The position numbers and the translations under genes are program-made. 64,000 nucleotides of DNA. Source: JAJDYQ01 sp942491945. Lineage in GTDB: Bacteria; Pseudomonadota; Gammaproteobacteria; JAJDYQ01. The stretch is from positions 41,928-105,927 of the forward strand of contig CALODD010000116.1 in the NCBI GenBank assembly GCA_942491945.1. Reading direction: 5' to 3'. This document shows, piece by piece, positions 43,871 through 51,925 of the stretch. The first letter of the stretch is position 1, and each line of letters begins with the position of its first letter. The notes under the pieces were generated by a model. That model searched no databases, was not told the origin of the DNA, and was given only the letters and a program-made list of their open reading frames with translations.

Positions 43871-44045
43871 CAGTATCTTCGCCTTTATTCGTGATATGCT
43901 GGAAGTCAACCTTACAAGTTCAACTATCGCCAAGTTCAGACCTAGCAATTCTGGGCCGTGTATGCAGTTCACTGAGACTGCATAAATAATAAGTGCATTT
44001 TCATTGTTCTACCAATACAACAAAATCTATTAAATGGTAGTCATT

Positions 44046-44168
44046 ATGAAAAAAATAATATCAACGGTAATCCTCTCAGGTATCGCTATATCGGGTATTG
44101 CAATGGCAGACTGTCAGCCTATCTCTCGGCTGAAGAAGCAATCATGTGCTTCACTTATCAAGGGTTAA
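44046..44168 (+). CDS. Short secreted peptide, unknown
   Basis: 40 aa. A signal peptide (MKKIISTVILSGIAISGIAMA) is followed by a 19-residue end with two Cys (DCQPISRLKKQSC). The following ~200 bases contain no clear frame. It may be a real small secreted protein or the beginning of a decayed gene; no ribosome site is strong (none above four purines). Confidence 0.35.
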   Translation: MKKIISTVILSGIAISGIAMADCQPISRLKKQSCASLIKG

Positions 44169-44394
44169 TCCAGCATGTATCAGCGTATCATTTAACTGTG
44201 GCCTCATTTATCACTTAGCAGTCAAAAAAAATGTCTATTGCTACAGTTCAAATAAGCTTCTACCAAAAAAAACCACGTTAAAATAATCAGTTACAAATAG
44301 TAGCTGACAAAATCTTCCTCACTATATACAGGCATGCTTCTAGCAAAAGAAGCACGATATAACAATCAGTCACAATAAAGGATTTGTACTAATT

Positions 44395-44754
44395 ATGATT
44401 CAAAGTTTGAAAGTTAATGCAACTGTAAGCGCGCTAAGTAGCCTGCTTTTTATCAGTATCATTACAAATAGCCTAGATGCACATGCAGTTTCTGCAGAAG
44501 AAGTTTGCAATCAACCCGTATTCAAAATGTGGAAAGAACAACAGTCTGAGCGCTTGTGGTCTCCAGATGAAGAGACATTAAAAGCAGAACAATCAGAAAA
44601 AGTATTTACCTATAACTGTTTTACCTTCGAGGATATAAGTCGGTTTTACGAAACCCGGGAGAATCGTATAGAAAACGCACACTTTCATCCTATTCTTAAA
44701 ACGAAAGCTGAAAAGGATGCTGGCGTCGCTAGTGGCAGTGACAATGATTGTTAG
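44395..44754 (+). CDS. Secreted hypothetical protein
   Basis: 119 aa. A hydrophobic segment (SALSSLLFISIITNSL) ending near AHA suggests a signal peptide. The mature part is acidic and polar with Cys in EEVCNQPVFKMW and FTYNCFTFED, and a C-terminal DNDC. Two or more disulfide bonds are plausible in the periplasm. No family recognised. It has AAAGGA upstream of the ATG. It is followed by two hairpins. Confidence 0.6.
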   Translation: MIQSLKVNATVSALSSLLFISIITNSLDAHAVSAEEVCNQPVFKMWKEQQSERLWSPDEETLKAEQSEKVFTYNCFTFEDISRFYETRENRIENAHFHPILKTKAEKDAGVASGSDNDC

Positions 44755-44760
44755 ACCAAA

Positions 44761-44833
44761 GGAAGTTATTGAATAACTTCCTATCCTCCTAAAGTATAGG
44801 ATTCGCCCTGTTGATAGCAGGGCGCTTTTTTTT
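44761..44833 (+). terminator. Two hairpins; second is a strong terminator
   Basis: GGAAGTTATT/AATAACTTCC (44761-44781) is a perfect hairpin. CGCCCTG/CAGGGCG (44804-44824) around TTGATAG is followed by eight T's. The second hairpin with its upstream AAAGTA is repeated at 45282. Confidence 0.75.
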
Positions 44834-44893
44834 CAATAATGAATGCTAATGGCTCTTTCGGTGCCTTGTCTTTCAGGTTCTATTCCTGCTTGT

Positions 44894-45223
44894 TTAGTCT
44901 TGTTTCACCTTGCTGTAGTCCTGTAGACACGGTGGCAACATTGACTCCAGTTCTGCGTCCCATTCTTTGGGCATCCCCTCTGGGTACACTATCTGCAGGT
45001 AGTTCTTCCTGGTAACTGGAGTCCCTGACAGGGTCAACAGTTCGAGCACCACGCCCGACTTAAATTGGTTCTCAAATTCCTCGACATTGTATTCTTCCAG
45101 TTCTTCCTGCATAGGTACGTCAGAGATGAATTCAGCTTCATTCATGCACCAACCATCCGAGCAGACAGTCCAGGCGTGAACTGGTGAAATGACCAGGAAT
45201 AATGTGAGGATGAGGTATTTCAT
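44894..45223 (-). CDS. Secreted hypothetical protein
   Basis: 109 aa. The signal peptide MKYLILTLFLVISPVHA is followed by WTVCSDGWCMNEAEF with two Cys, an acidic middle (EELEEYNVEEFENQF) and CLQDYSKV near the end. It is acidic overall, so it is probably periplasmic. No family recognised. The gene is convergent with the secreted protein gene at 44395 and lies between copies of the same terminator. Confidence 0.6.
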   Translation of the reverse strand: MKYLILTLFLVISPVHAWTVCSDGWCMNEAEFISDVPMQEELEEYNVEEFENQFKSGVVLELLTLSGTPVTRKNYLQIVYPEGMPKEWDAELESMLPPCLQDYSKVKQD

Positions 45224-45281
45224 ACCCTAAGCATAGTCAAAATTCCTAGATATGCGACAAGCTATCGCCGCAAAGTAGGTT

Positions 45282-45308
45282 CGCCCTGTTGATAGCAGGT
45301 CGTTTTTT
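45282..45308 (+). terminator. Terminator, second copy
   Basis: CGCCCTG and CAGGTCG pair around TTGATAG with one mismatch and are followed by TTTTTT. Same sequence as 44804-44833 with small changes. It is not at the end of any + strand gene, so it may mark a lost gene. Confidence 0.55.
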
Positions 45309-45542
45309 GTTGCATCGACCGGTTGAGACGACAGCCGATAGCGGACATGAATCCCATGTGGCTGGTGAATCGTCTGGATTACAGTGCATTGTGTAAACTC
45401 AATCAGCGGTTATACTAGCCCTTTCGACCGATAACAAGACTCGCCTTTTTAGTTAATTCCGTGAGGGCTTTTGTTTTGACATATATCAAGTACGGATGAG
45501 CATTCCAGCGCTAATATTCTACCAACACGCTATGAGGTGTGT

Positions 45543-45574
45543 AGCCCGACCTTAAACAAGTTGGGCTTTTTTTT
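45543..45574 (+). terminator. Orphan terminator
   Basis: AGCCCGAC and GTTGGGCT pair around CTTAAACAA and are followed by a T-run. No gene ends directly upstream. Confidence 0.6.
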
Positions 45575-45646
45575 GCCCTCACACTGGTAATTTAGAATTC
45601 ATGTACTAAGCTTATAAATACAATAATTCTCCTTGGTGTGTTACTT

Positions 45647-45718
45647 AGCCCGACCCGCACAGCAGTCGGGCTTTTCTTTGCCTACCGTATATTGTTCACA
45701 TCAAACACACCGAAACTA
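45647..45718 (+). terminator. Orphan terminator and repeat unit B (left copy)
   Basis: AGCCCGAC (45647-45654) and GTCGGGCT (45665-45672) with a T-rich tail. The following GCCTACCGTATATTGTTCAC... recurs at 47826 after the terminator of the PEP-CTERM remnant, so this was likely the 3' end of another such gene. Confidence 0.55.
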
Positions 45719-45950
45719 CCATTCAGAAATCACTGAACTCATCTTGCAGTCATACTAAGCAAATGGACTGGCTACTTAATACACATAAAAATAAAAAAGT
45801 ATCAGAATATTTATCACGCTACGTATTTGACCTAGTAATAATTCGCATAAGTTATAGATATTAATGCTTTTTATGGATATTGCCTTATTTAGCTAGTAGC
45901 GTGGATGTTAGCTGTTTCAAAACAATAATGACTGTAATCAGGGAAGGTAG

Positions 45951-46481
45951 ATTAAAAAGAAATTAACACAAGTATTGTTACTGGTTGCCAGCTTCCGCTT
46001 GTATAGTACCGCAAGTGATGCGTATATTTTCGATATTTACAATAACCCGGCAAACGATGTCGGCACAATTGGGTTCTCCAATCTATCCGGCACAAACACT
46101 CTGAGTGGCATTTTCCAAGCAGACATATCTAGGAGTGGGTGTAATTCTCACTGCCGGATCTTCTCCCTGCTACCTGGACGATTACAGGTGTTAGCAATGA
46201 AATTTCAGGTGTGGCATTTAGCTGGGATTCCCCGACATACGGCCCATACCGAATGGCTATGAAATATCCCTCGACTTCCAGCTTAACAAATCTATTTCAG
46301 CAGGTATCGTAGCAGGTTGTCTAACGACCGACTGCTAAGCTGAGGCAAACCAGGTAGGACTCGATTTGGGCGATAATTACCCCTACACAACGATTGCACG
46401 GGATGTCGTCCCCGAATCCGCCACCCTCGCCTATTCGGCATTGGCCTTGCTGGTGTGGGGTTTGCCCGAAAGAAAAGATAG
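45951..46481 (+). pseudogene. PEP-CTERM-domain protein, decayed
   Basis: The probable start is ATT (mutated ATG) at 45951 after GGGAAGG, reading KKKLTQVLLLVASF as signal peptide and DAYIFDIYNNPANDVGTIGF. Frames change near 46150 (then ATWTITGVSNEISGVAFSW) and again later. The C-terminus is a PEP-CTERM sorting signal split by one more shift: VVPESATLA and then LFGIGLAGVGFARKKR with TAG at 46479-46481. PEP-CTERM proteins are anchored and then cut by an exosortase at the outer surface. The gene cannot make a full product. Confidence 0.75.
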
Positions 46482-46516
46482 TCTGTATAACTAGTATAAT
46501 TAAAGCTCTCCTTTTC

Positions 46517-46538
46517 AGCTCGCTTCGGCGTGCTTTTC
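46517..46538 (+). terminator. Terminator after the PEP-CTERM pseudogene
   Basis: AGCTCGC and GCGTGCT pair around TTCG with one mismatch, followed by TTTTC. It is a decayed relative of the terminator at 47799. Confidence 0.55.
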
Positions 46539-46698
46539 ATTGAAAATGTGTTTTAGTAATTTTAGTAATTTGAATTTTTATCTAGAAGTCTATTCCTGGC
46601 ACATGAAATTATTGATTATCGGTGATTTTGATCTATTGTTAATTTACTGAGAAACATAAATCTGATATCCAGTCATTAATAATTAAAGGTGTTAAGAA

Positions 46699-47133
46699 TT
46701 GTTTCAGGAATTTGAAGAGATAGAGTTGCTAGATCCACTACTAATAGAAGATTCTGTATATCAAAGTGCGATGACCCGATGGGAATTTATTGAGCACGAG
46801 GATGGCTATCGTGTTAGAGCTGAATTCACTCTTTTATTGGGTGAAAATATCGGCAATAGACTGATTAAACAGTGGTCTAGCCTTGAGCAAGATGAGAACG
46901 GATTTATTACTGCTTCAAAGCACACACAACTTTACCAGGATTACACTGGCTTATTTGGGGTACCTCCTGCTGGCAAGATAGATATGGATAAATTCATTGG
47001 ATTGCCAGTGATGATATCAACACGTAGTGTCAAGAAGTCTGTAGACCAACTAATTTTGGAAAGAGATAAAAGATATTCGGTCGTAGATAGAGTGATTGAT
47101 CTGGTTTTTTCCCACCAACTCAAAGTTTACTGA
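46699..47133 (+). CDS. Hypothetical protein
   Basis: 144 aa from a TTG start with AAAGGTG upstream (no earlier ATG is in frame). No family recognised. It is a soluble, acidic alpha/beta-looking protein with LLIEDSVYQSAM, YRVRAEFTLLLGEN and a proline-rich KIDMDKFIGLPVM. The codons and spacing are gene-like. Neighbours are decayed PEP-CTERM genes. Confidence 0.55.
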   Translation: MFQEFEEIELLDPLLIEDSVYQSAMTRWEFIEHEDGYRVRAEFTLLLGENIGNRLIKQWSSLEQDENGFITASKHTQLYQDYTGLFGVPPAGKIDMDKFIGLPVMISTRSVKKSVDQLILERDKRYSVVDRVIDLVFSHQLKVY

Positions 47134-47255
47134 TGGAGTCGGTGGCTAGATTCTAAGAGTATAGTGCTAATCAGAAAGTTGATTATTAGTAATGAGAAAT
47201 TCGCTCTAATTCGAAGTGCGTGTGATGTGACTTATTTACGTTTTGCTATCGTTTA

Positions 47256-47660
47256 TTACTGAGAGTGTATCTTTTCAGCGCGAGTTTTTAGTACCAATGA
47301 GATAGCCGATTGCTCTATTGCATTACGGGCACCTTCATAATAAGCACGCCAAAAAGAGCCACCACGAGGCTCAAAATATAAGTCAGCATATTCTTTTGAC
47401 ACATCATCACAGAAATCGGTAATCGCCTTAGCAATACTACTTGCATCGCTCACACCATCATCCAATCTATAGACACCTTCAATCAAACAACTTACTGTCT
47501 TTTCACCAAATGCTTTCTCATCGAAAATAGATGGAAGCATGACTATTTCAGTTTGTTTTTGAGCAGTAACCTCTACTGGAGCCTTCTCTTCTATTGGAGT
47601 CTTTGAGACGCAAGCAGTCATCGACATCACCAGTAGTAAAACAAACAGTGTGGTTTTCAT
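47256..47660 (-). CDS. Lipoprotein, unknown function
   Basis: 134 aa. MKTTLFVLLLVMSMTACVSK carries a lipobox (MTAC), so the mature Cys should be lipidated and anchored to a membrane. The mature part is helical with CLIEGVYRLDDG, FCDDVSKEYADL and FEPRGGSFWRAYYEGARNAI. No family recognised. A strongly divergent position to the PEP-CTERM remnant at 47688. Confidence 0.65.
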   Translation of the reverse strand: MKTTLFVLLLVMSMTACVSKTPIEEKAPVEVTAQKQTEIVMLPSIFDEKAFGEKTVSCLIEGVYRLDDGVSDASSIAKAITDFCDDVSKEYADLYFEPRGGSFWRAYYEGARNAIEQSAISLVLKTRAEKIHSQ

Positions 47661-47687
47661 TAAGTATCCTATATGTGTCGATATTTA

Positions 47688-47756
47688 GAAGTTGCCACTC
47701 TCGTATTATTCGGCATCGGACTTGCTGGTATGGGATTTGCCTGAAAGATAAGAAAG
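47688..47756 (+). pseudogene. PEP-CTERM C-terminal remnant
   Basis: Only the sorting tail is left: EVATLVLFGIGLAGMGFA, then TGA in place of Arg, then KIRK. The bases after it (AAGTCTGCATAACTTCTGC) and the following terminator match those of the PEP-CTERM pseudogene ending at 46481, so the two come from one duplicated gene family. Confidence 0.7.
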
Positions 47757-47798
47757 TCTGCATAACTTCTGCTTAATAATAACAAAAGTACTTCTCTT

Positions 47799-47863
47799 CA
47801 ACCCGCTTCGGCGGGCTTTTCTTTGCCTGCCGTACATTTTTCACATCGAACACAAACCGCACT
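47799..47863 (+). terminator. Terminator and repeat unit B (right copy)
   Basis: ACCCGC and GCGGGC pair around TTCG, followed by TTTTC. The next 40 bases (GCCTGCCGTACATTTTTCAC...) repeat the sequence at 45679-45718. Confidence 0.65.
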
Positions 47864-48114
47864 TCAATAGCTGCATAGTTTGAAAGTGTCTTCCCTGCTT
47901 CCAGGTAGCGAAAGTATATATACTATTCCATCTATTATTTTCATAATTCCTCCTTGAATTAACGACAGTTTCAAACCCCACGTAACAACGACATGACTTA
48001 TTCACGTTTTGGTCTAACAAAGCAGGATGACCGCTGTCGACCCAATGTATGGACTCCTCCAACCTAACTCGTTAGGTTTAGAGTTGAGCAAAACCCCAGC
48101 AGAGGAATCCATAC

Positions 48115-48330
48115 ATGAGAAAGCATAATACGATAGGCGTTGATTTAGCAAAGAATGTTATCCAGGTTTGCGTTGTTTCATCGCCCAACACTGGCTCGCC
48201 TGTATGAACGCTACTATCGGCTGCGTGAAGATATCCAGTGTCTGGAGAAATAGATTGCCTGCCTGGTTAAACAGAATGAAAGCTGTTGTCGTTTAGCTGA
48301 TCTGGAAGGTGTCAGTCCGATCATCCCCAT
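48115..48330 (+). pseudogene. IS110-family transposase remnant
   Basis: The ATG at 48115 opens MRKHNTIGVDLAKNVIQVCV, the N-terminal first acidic motif of IS110-type DEDD recombinases. About 100 codons are then missing. The central part follows in another frame: LARLYERYYRLREDIQCLE, then a stop, and then ACLVKQNESCCRLADLEGVSP, which matches the helix before the C-terminal (Ser) domain. The rest is lost. Upstream 48045-48114 contains ATGTATGGACTCCTCC and AGAGGAATCCATACAT, an inverted repeat with two mismatches. Confidence 0.75.
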
Positions 48331-48357
48331 TTGCATGAAACCTGGAAATAAACCGGG

Positions 48358-48447
48358 CGGAATGAATTCGACCTGGATACTTCGATAACCTTCAAATATC
48401 AGGGACGGCTAGATGAATCGGAACGGTTAACAGGCAGATCAAAATAG
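48358..48447 (+). other. Startless open fragment
   Basis: About thirty open codons (RNEFDLDTSITFKYQGRLDE...) end in TAG just before a putative attC site. It reads as a protein end (basic, GRSK at the C-terminus), so it may be the 3' end of a lost cassette gene. No family can be named. Confidence 0.3.
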
Positions 48448-48500
48448 ATGAATATTTGAGGTAATATTTCGGGTCAGTGTAAGAAAACTCTGAGTACCAC

Positions 48501-48602
48501 ATAACAAGTCATTGAAGCACGGACCGGCTTGTATGTCACGTGGATTGCAGAGCAACCAACACGTCAGCCTGCTGCCGTTCGCTCAACTAAGGCGTTAACG
48601 TT
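48501..48602 (+). mobile_element. attC site outside the main array
   Basis: The left box ACATAAC (48501-48507) and the right GTTAACG (48596-48602) enclose ATTGAAGCACGG, which pairs with CCGTTCGCTCAAC with one bulge, and a central hairpin (CACGTGG...CCAACACGT). The length of 102 bases and the AACAAGTCATTGAAGCACGG form closely resemble known long attC sites of gammaproteobacteria. Confidence 0.6.
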
Positions 48603-48698
48603 AAAATGACTACTTCTGGCCGGAAGCAGGCATGTGAAAAGTTAAAAGGGTCAAACTTAGCTGCCAACACAGCCAAATAAGCCAGTTTCCGCTACAGT

Positions 48699-50033
48699 TT
48701 ATTTTGTTATGACATTTTTAGTTTTAATGTAATTTCCTTTGCCGTTGTTCGTGTATGTGACTTGATTAATTTCTAATGAACCAGGGGCTTCTTCTGTTGA
48801 ATTCTCGTCTTTAACATTCCATTGTTCAATGCGAATACCATATTTTGAATTATCCTTAACAGTCAATTGCAATAAGTTAGCTTCGATTGTTCCATTATCT
48901 ATTTCAGTGATTTGTATTCCATCATCGCCATTGTTTGTTACTGAAGACATGGTAATTCCCACTTCTATACTACCTTCACTGCGTTCGCTTATCTTAATGC
49001 CTTCATCTGAATTATTGCTTGCATTAAGATAACGAAGTTTTATGCCGACATCGCCCTCACCTGCTTCATCAAAATCAATGCCTTCATCCTTATTATTGTT
49101 TACCTCGACATTGTAGAAGGATGCATTGATATCACCAGGGCCTGCTTCGTCAATATCCAGGCCATCTTCTAAATCTGCATTGTTATAAAAACCGTTATTG
49201 TTTAGCGTGACATTCATCATGGTGATATCTACGTCGCCTTCACCAGCCTCATCCAGTTCGATACCATCACCACCGTTTTCATCGATGTGGCTGTTCGTGA
49301 TCAAAGCGATAATGTTGCCGCGTGAGCGTTCATCGATACGAATACCATCAAAATCATTTTCGCCGGTACCATTTCCTATAATGTTCGAATTTGAAATATT
49401 AAGATAAATGCCGATGTCGGAGCCTGCACTCCCTTGATCAAAAAAATCGGAGTTATCATCAATATGCAGCCCATGAAATTTAGAATTAAAAATGTTAACT
49501 CTATCCAGGTAAATAGTGCTTTTTTTACCGTGGGCATCAACCGGGATACTTACAACAATACCATTTGTGGCACTGTTTTTGATTGTCAAATTACTGATAT
49601 CAATTTCTGCTGCAGTATTTAACAACAGTGCACCCTGTTGAGAAGAAGCAGATAAGTTTTTATAAACATGATGGTTCGCTGTTTTCGTGCCATCGATAGT
49701 GGTATTGCGACCGATAAACTTTATGCGCTGATTGCCATTATAAATAACTGGTTTAGAAAGGGCTATATAAGAGTCACGTTTAAAAGCAATCTCAGATATG
49801 CTGCTATCCTTGTTTGCACTAGAGATGGCACTTTGTAATGAAACATTGTCATAAACATCCAGGCTTTTTGCCGACGAGGGAGTTATTGAAGAAACAAGCG
49901 GCAGAATAATAAAAAATATTTTGAATTGTCTTTGTATTTTATTCACTCTGCAAAATATAGTTTTAATTCCAATAAGCACTCTTTGATTACATATTATCTT
50001 CATAAGAATTTTTGATTTAAAAGTCCTGAGCAT
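48699..50033 (-). CDS. Secreted right-handed beta-helix protein with acidic repeats
   Basis: 444 aa. A hydrophobic segment (FKIFFIILPLVSS) near residue 40 suggests a signal peptide; a GTG at 49946 would place it at the N-terminus. Residues ~120-240 are ordinary parallel beta-helix rungs. From ~240 to ~415 there are about six related 28-34-residue units with the core DGI-x-[IF]-[DS]E-x-x-x-G[DS]I and a later N[NG] turn, rich in Asp and Glu. These could bind Ca2+. It resembles pectate-lyase-like or PbH1-repeat surface proteins; no active-site residues can be named. Confidence 0.72.
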   Translation of the reverse strand: MLRTFKSKILMKIICNQRVLIGIKTIFCRVNKIQRQFKIFFIILPLVSSITPSSAKSLDVYDNVSLQSAISSANKDSSISEIAFKRDSYIALSKPVIYNGNQRIKFIGRNTTIDGTKTANHHVYKNLSASSQQGALLLNTAAEIDISNLTIKNSATNGIVVSIPVDAHGKKSTIYLDRVNIFNSKFHGLHIDDNSDFFDQGSAGSDIGIYLNISNSNIIGNGTGENDFDGIRIDERSRGNIIALITNSHIDENGGDGIELDEAGEGDVDITMMNVTLNNNGFYNNADLEDGLDIDEAGPGDINASFYNVEVNNNKDEGIDFDEAGEGDVGIKLRYLNASNNSDEGIKISERSEGSIEVGITMSSVTNNGDDGIQITEIDNGTIEANLLQLTVKDNSKYGIRIEQWNVKDENSTEEAPGSLEINQVTYTNNGKGNYIKTKNVITK

Positions 50034-50138
50034 GAAAAATTATGATATTGAAATATATTATAAGGTTAAAATTATCAGCAAGTAACTTGTCCTGTAAGCA
50101 GGACTAATGATTGTATTTACAATCTCGAGAGTATTGAT

Positions 50139-50699
50139 ATGGAAATTCTGGTATCTGGTGTTTTATTATGGTCGCTTGTACATTTTTACACCTTCCATCG
50201 AGCAGCCTGTAAAGAAAGGTGCTATAAATCTATTGGGGGAAAATGGTTATAAATTAACATTTACAGCAGTGGTGGCAATATTATTAGTGCTGATCGTTTA
50301 TGGTTGGAGGCATACTACGCCAGTATTAGTTTATACCCTGCCATTATTTGTTAAGCCAGTTTCGCTAATTCTAATGATTGTCGCTTTTTTGTTATTTGCA
50401 ACAGGAAAACACCCAACGCGTATAAATTCATTCGTGCGTCATCCACAGCTAATGAGCATTTTACATGGTCTATAGCCCATTTACTGGTTAATGGAGATAG
50501 TCGGTCGATAGTATTATTTGGTGGTATGGGGGTCTGGGCGATAATGGAAATATTATTAATAAATCGGAGAGATGGAGAGTGGATAAAAGAACCTGCACCG
50601 GCATGGTCAAAAGAAATTAAAGGCCTGGCTATTAGTGTATTTATATCTGTAATCGTGGTGGCAGCACATCCATTTATAGCCGGTGTTTCAGTAAGATAA
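50139..50699 (+). pseudogene. NnrU family membrane protein, two frameshifts
   Basis: The family start MEILVSGVLLWSLVHFYTF begins at the ATG at 50139. After about 26 codons the frame changes (near 50215) to GAINLLGENGYKLTFTAVVA...YGWRHTTPVL up to RHPQL. It changes back near 50452 to EHFTWSIAHLLVNGDSRSIVLFGG and runs to TAA at 50697-50699. NnrU is a multi-helix membrane protein encoded near nitrite/NO metabolism genes and linked to haem or isoprenoid-type enzymes (it is related to 15-cis-zeta-carotene isomerase). Otherwise intact. Confidence 0.8.
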
Positions 50700-50794
50700 T
50701 ATTTAACAATATCAATCATTAATAATATTATTGCACTCAGTAGGCAATAATAATTTGTATACCCCGGTAATTACCCTAATCACTGAGATTAATA

Positions 50795-51085
50795 ATGCTA
50801 AAAGATAAACAAAAAGAACTTTATGACGCCTTTTATGAGTCGACACATGAAAATGAATACCTGGACTCAAAGACAGAACTGTTAGTGGGGCTGTCTGCAG
50901 CAATATCACTGAATTGTCAGCCTTGCACAAAATACTATCTGGAAAAAGCTAAAAAGGAGGGTATCAAGAAGGGTGAGATATCTGAAGTGATTGCAAAAGT
51001 GATGGCCGTGTCTGCTGGTCAGAAAAGACTGCAAATAGAAGAAGTATTTATAGAGTATGAAGAGAAATTTGGTGAATTTGAATAG
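50795..51085 (+). CDS. Carboxymuconolactone decarboxylase/AhpD-like protein
   Basis: 96 aa, all helical. The CQPCTKYYLEKAKKEG segment is the AhpD-type CxxC active site, following LVGLSAAISLN. Such proteins reduce peroxide via the CxxC pair and its His/Glu partner, or act as gamma-carboxymuconolactone decarboxylases. The usual His after CxxC (CxxCxxxH) is replaced by Tyr-Tyr, so the role is not sure. ATG has no clear ribosome site. Confidence 0.75.
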   Translation: MLKDKQKELYDAFYESTHENEYLDSKTELLVGLSAAISLNCQPCTKYYLEKAKKEGIKKGEISEVIAKVMAVSAGQKRLQIEEVFIEYEEKFGEFE

Positions 51086-51197
51086 TTAGCGTGGAATCTA
51101 ATCAATTCACCTGCCAAAATTTCGCCAGCTATAGTTTCAGTACAGAATATTCATTTCTAATAATACGATCTTGTAAAAATTCAAAGATGAATTCATC

Positions 51198-51830
51198 GTG
51201 ATACCAATAGAATCTTTAACCACATTTGTTATCGCATCTGTTCTGTTAGCCCTTGTTCCCGGCCCTGATAATATATTTGTACTGACACAGTCCTCTGTTA
51301 ATGGCCACAAGGCAGGGCTGTTAGTAACACTGGGCTTATGTACAGGTCTCATCGTCCATACTACGGCTGTAGCGCTAGGCATCACAGCGGTATTGAAGAC
51401 GTCCTGTGTTGCTTTTACCGTATTAAAAATTGCCGGTGCTATGTACCTTTTGTATCTTGCATGGCGTGCTTTTCACGACAGTTCAGAAGAGATTTATACT
51501 GGTCAATCGAGGGAGGTTGCAGGCATAAAGTATTACCTTAGAGGGGTAATAATGAATGTGACTAACCCGAAGGTATCAATATTTTTTCTGGCATTCCTTC
51601 CGCAGTTCGCAGATCCATCGAGAGGCCATGTGATCCAGCAGATATTCTTTCTTGGTATGGTCTTTATTTTGGTTACACTGCTGGTGTTTGGTGGGATTGC
51701 ATTGCTCGCAGGCGCTGTTGGTGCATGGCTTACTAATACGCCGCGGGCACAAACAATTATGAACAGGATAGCAGGAGCAGTATTTGTTGCTATGGCATTG
51801 AAACTCGTAACTGCAAATATTAATTCATAA
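51198..51830 (+). CDS. LysE/RhtB-family exporter
   Basis: 210 aa with six transmembrane helices. The first (TFVIASVLLALVPGPDNIFVLTQ) carries the VPGPDN signature of LysE/RhtB exporters, and GVIMNVTNPKVSIFFLAFLPQF follows mid-protein. These pump amino acids or homoserine-like compounds out of the cell. The start is GTG; the substrate is not known. Confidence 0.88.
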   Translation: MIPIESLTTFVIASVLLALVPGPDNIFVLTQSSVNGHKAGLLVTLGLCTGLIVHTTAVALGITAVLKTSCVAFTVLKIAGAMYLLYLAWRAFHDSSEEIYTGQSREVAGIKYYLRGVIMNVTNPKVSIFFLAFLPQFADPSRGHVIQQIFFLGMVFILVTLLVFGGIALLAGAVGAWLTNTPRAQTIMNRIAGAVFVAMALKLVTANINS

Positions 51831-51925
51831 AATAGCGAAGTGAACCTTTGTCAAAAAGACGATGATCTATCTTCTATGTTATATCCAGAAATTTTCCTTA
51901 ATCTATCAGTAGTATCATTGGAAAT

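Larger units (their letters stand above)
45309..45950. other. Gene-free stretch with repeated terminators
   Basis: No supported gene. AGCCCGAC/GTTGGGCT (45543-45567) is followed by eight T's. AGCCCGAC/GTCGGGCT (45647-45672) is followed by a T-rich run, and the bases after it (to 45718) recur at 47813-47863. Each terminator probably marks the end of a lost gene. Confidence 0.5.
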
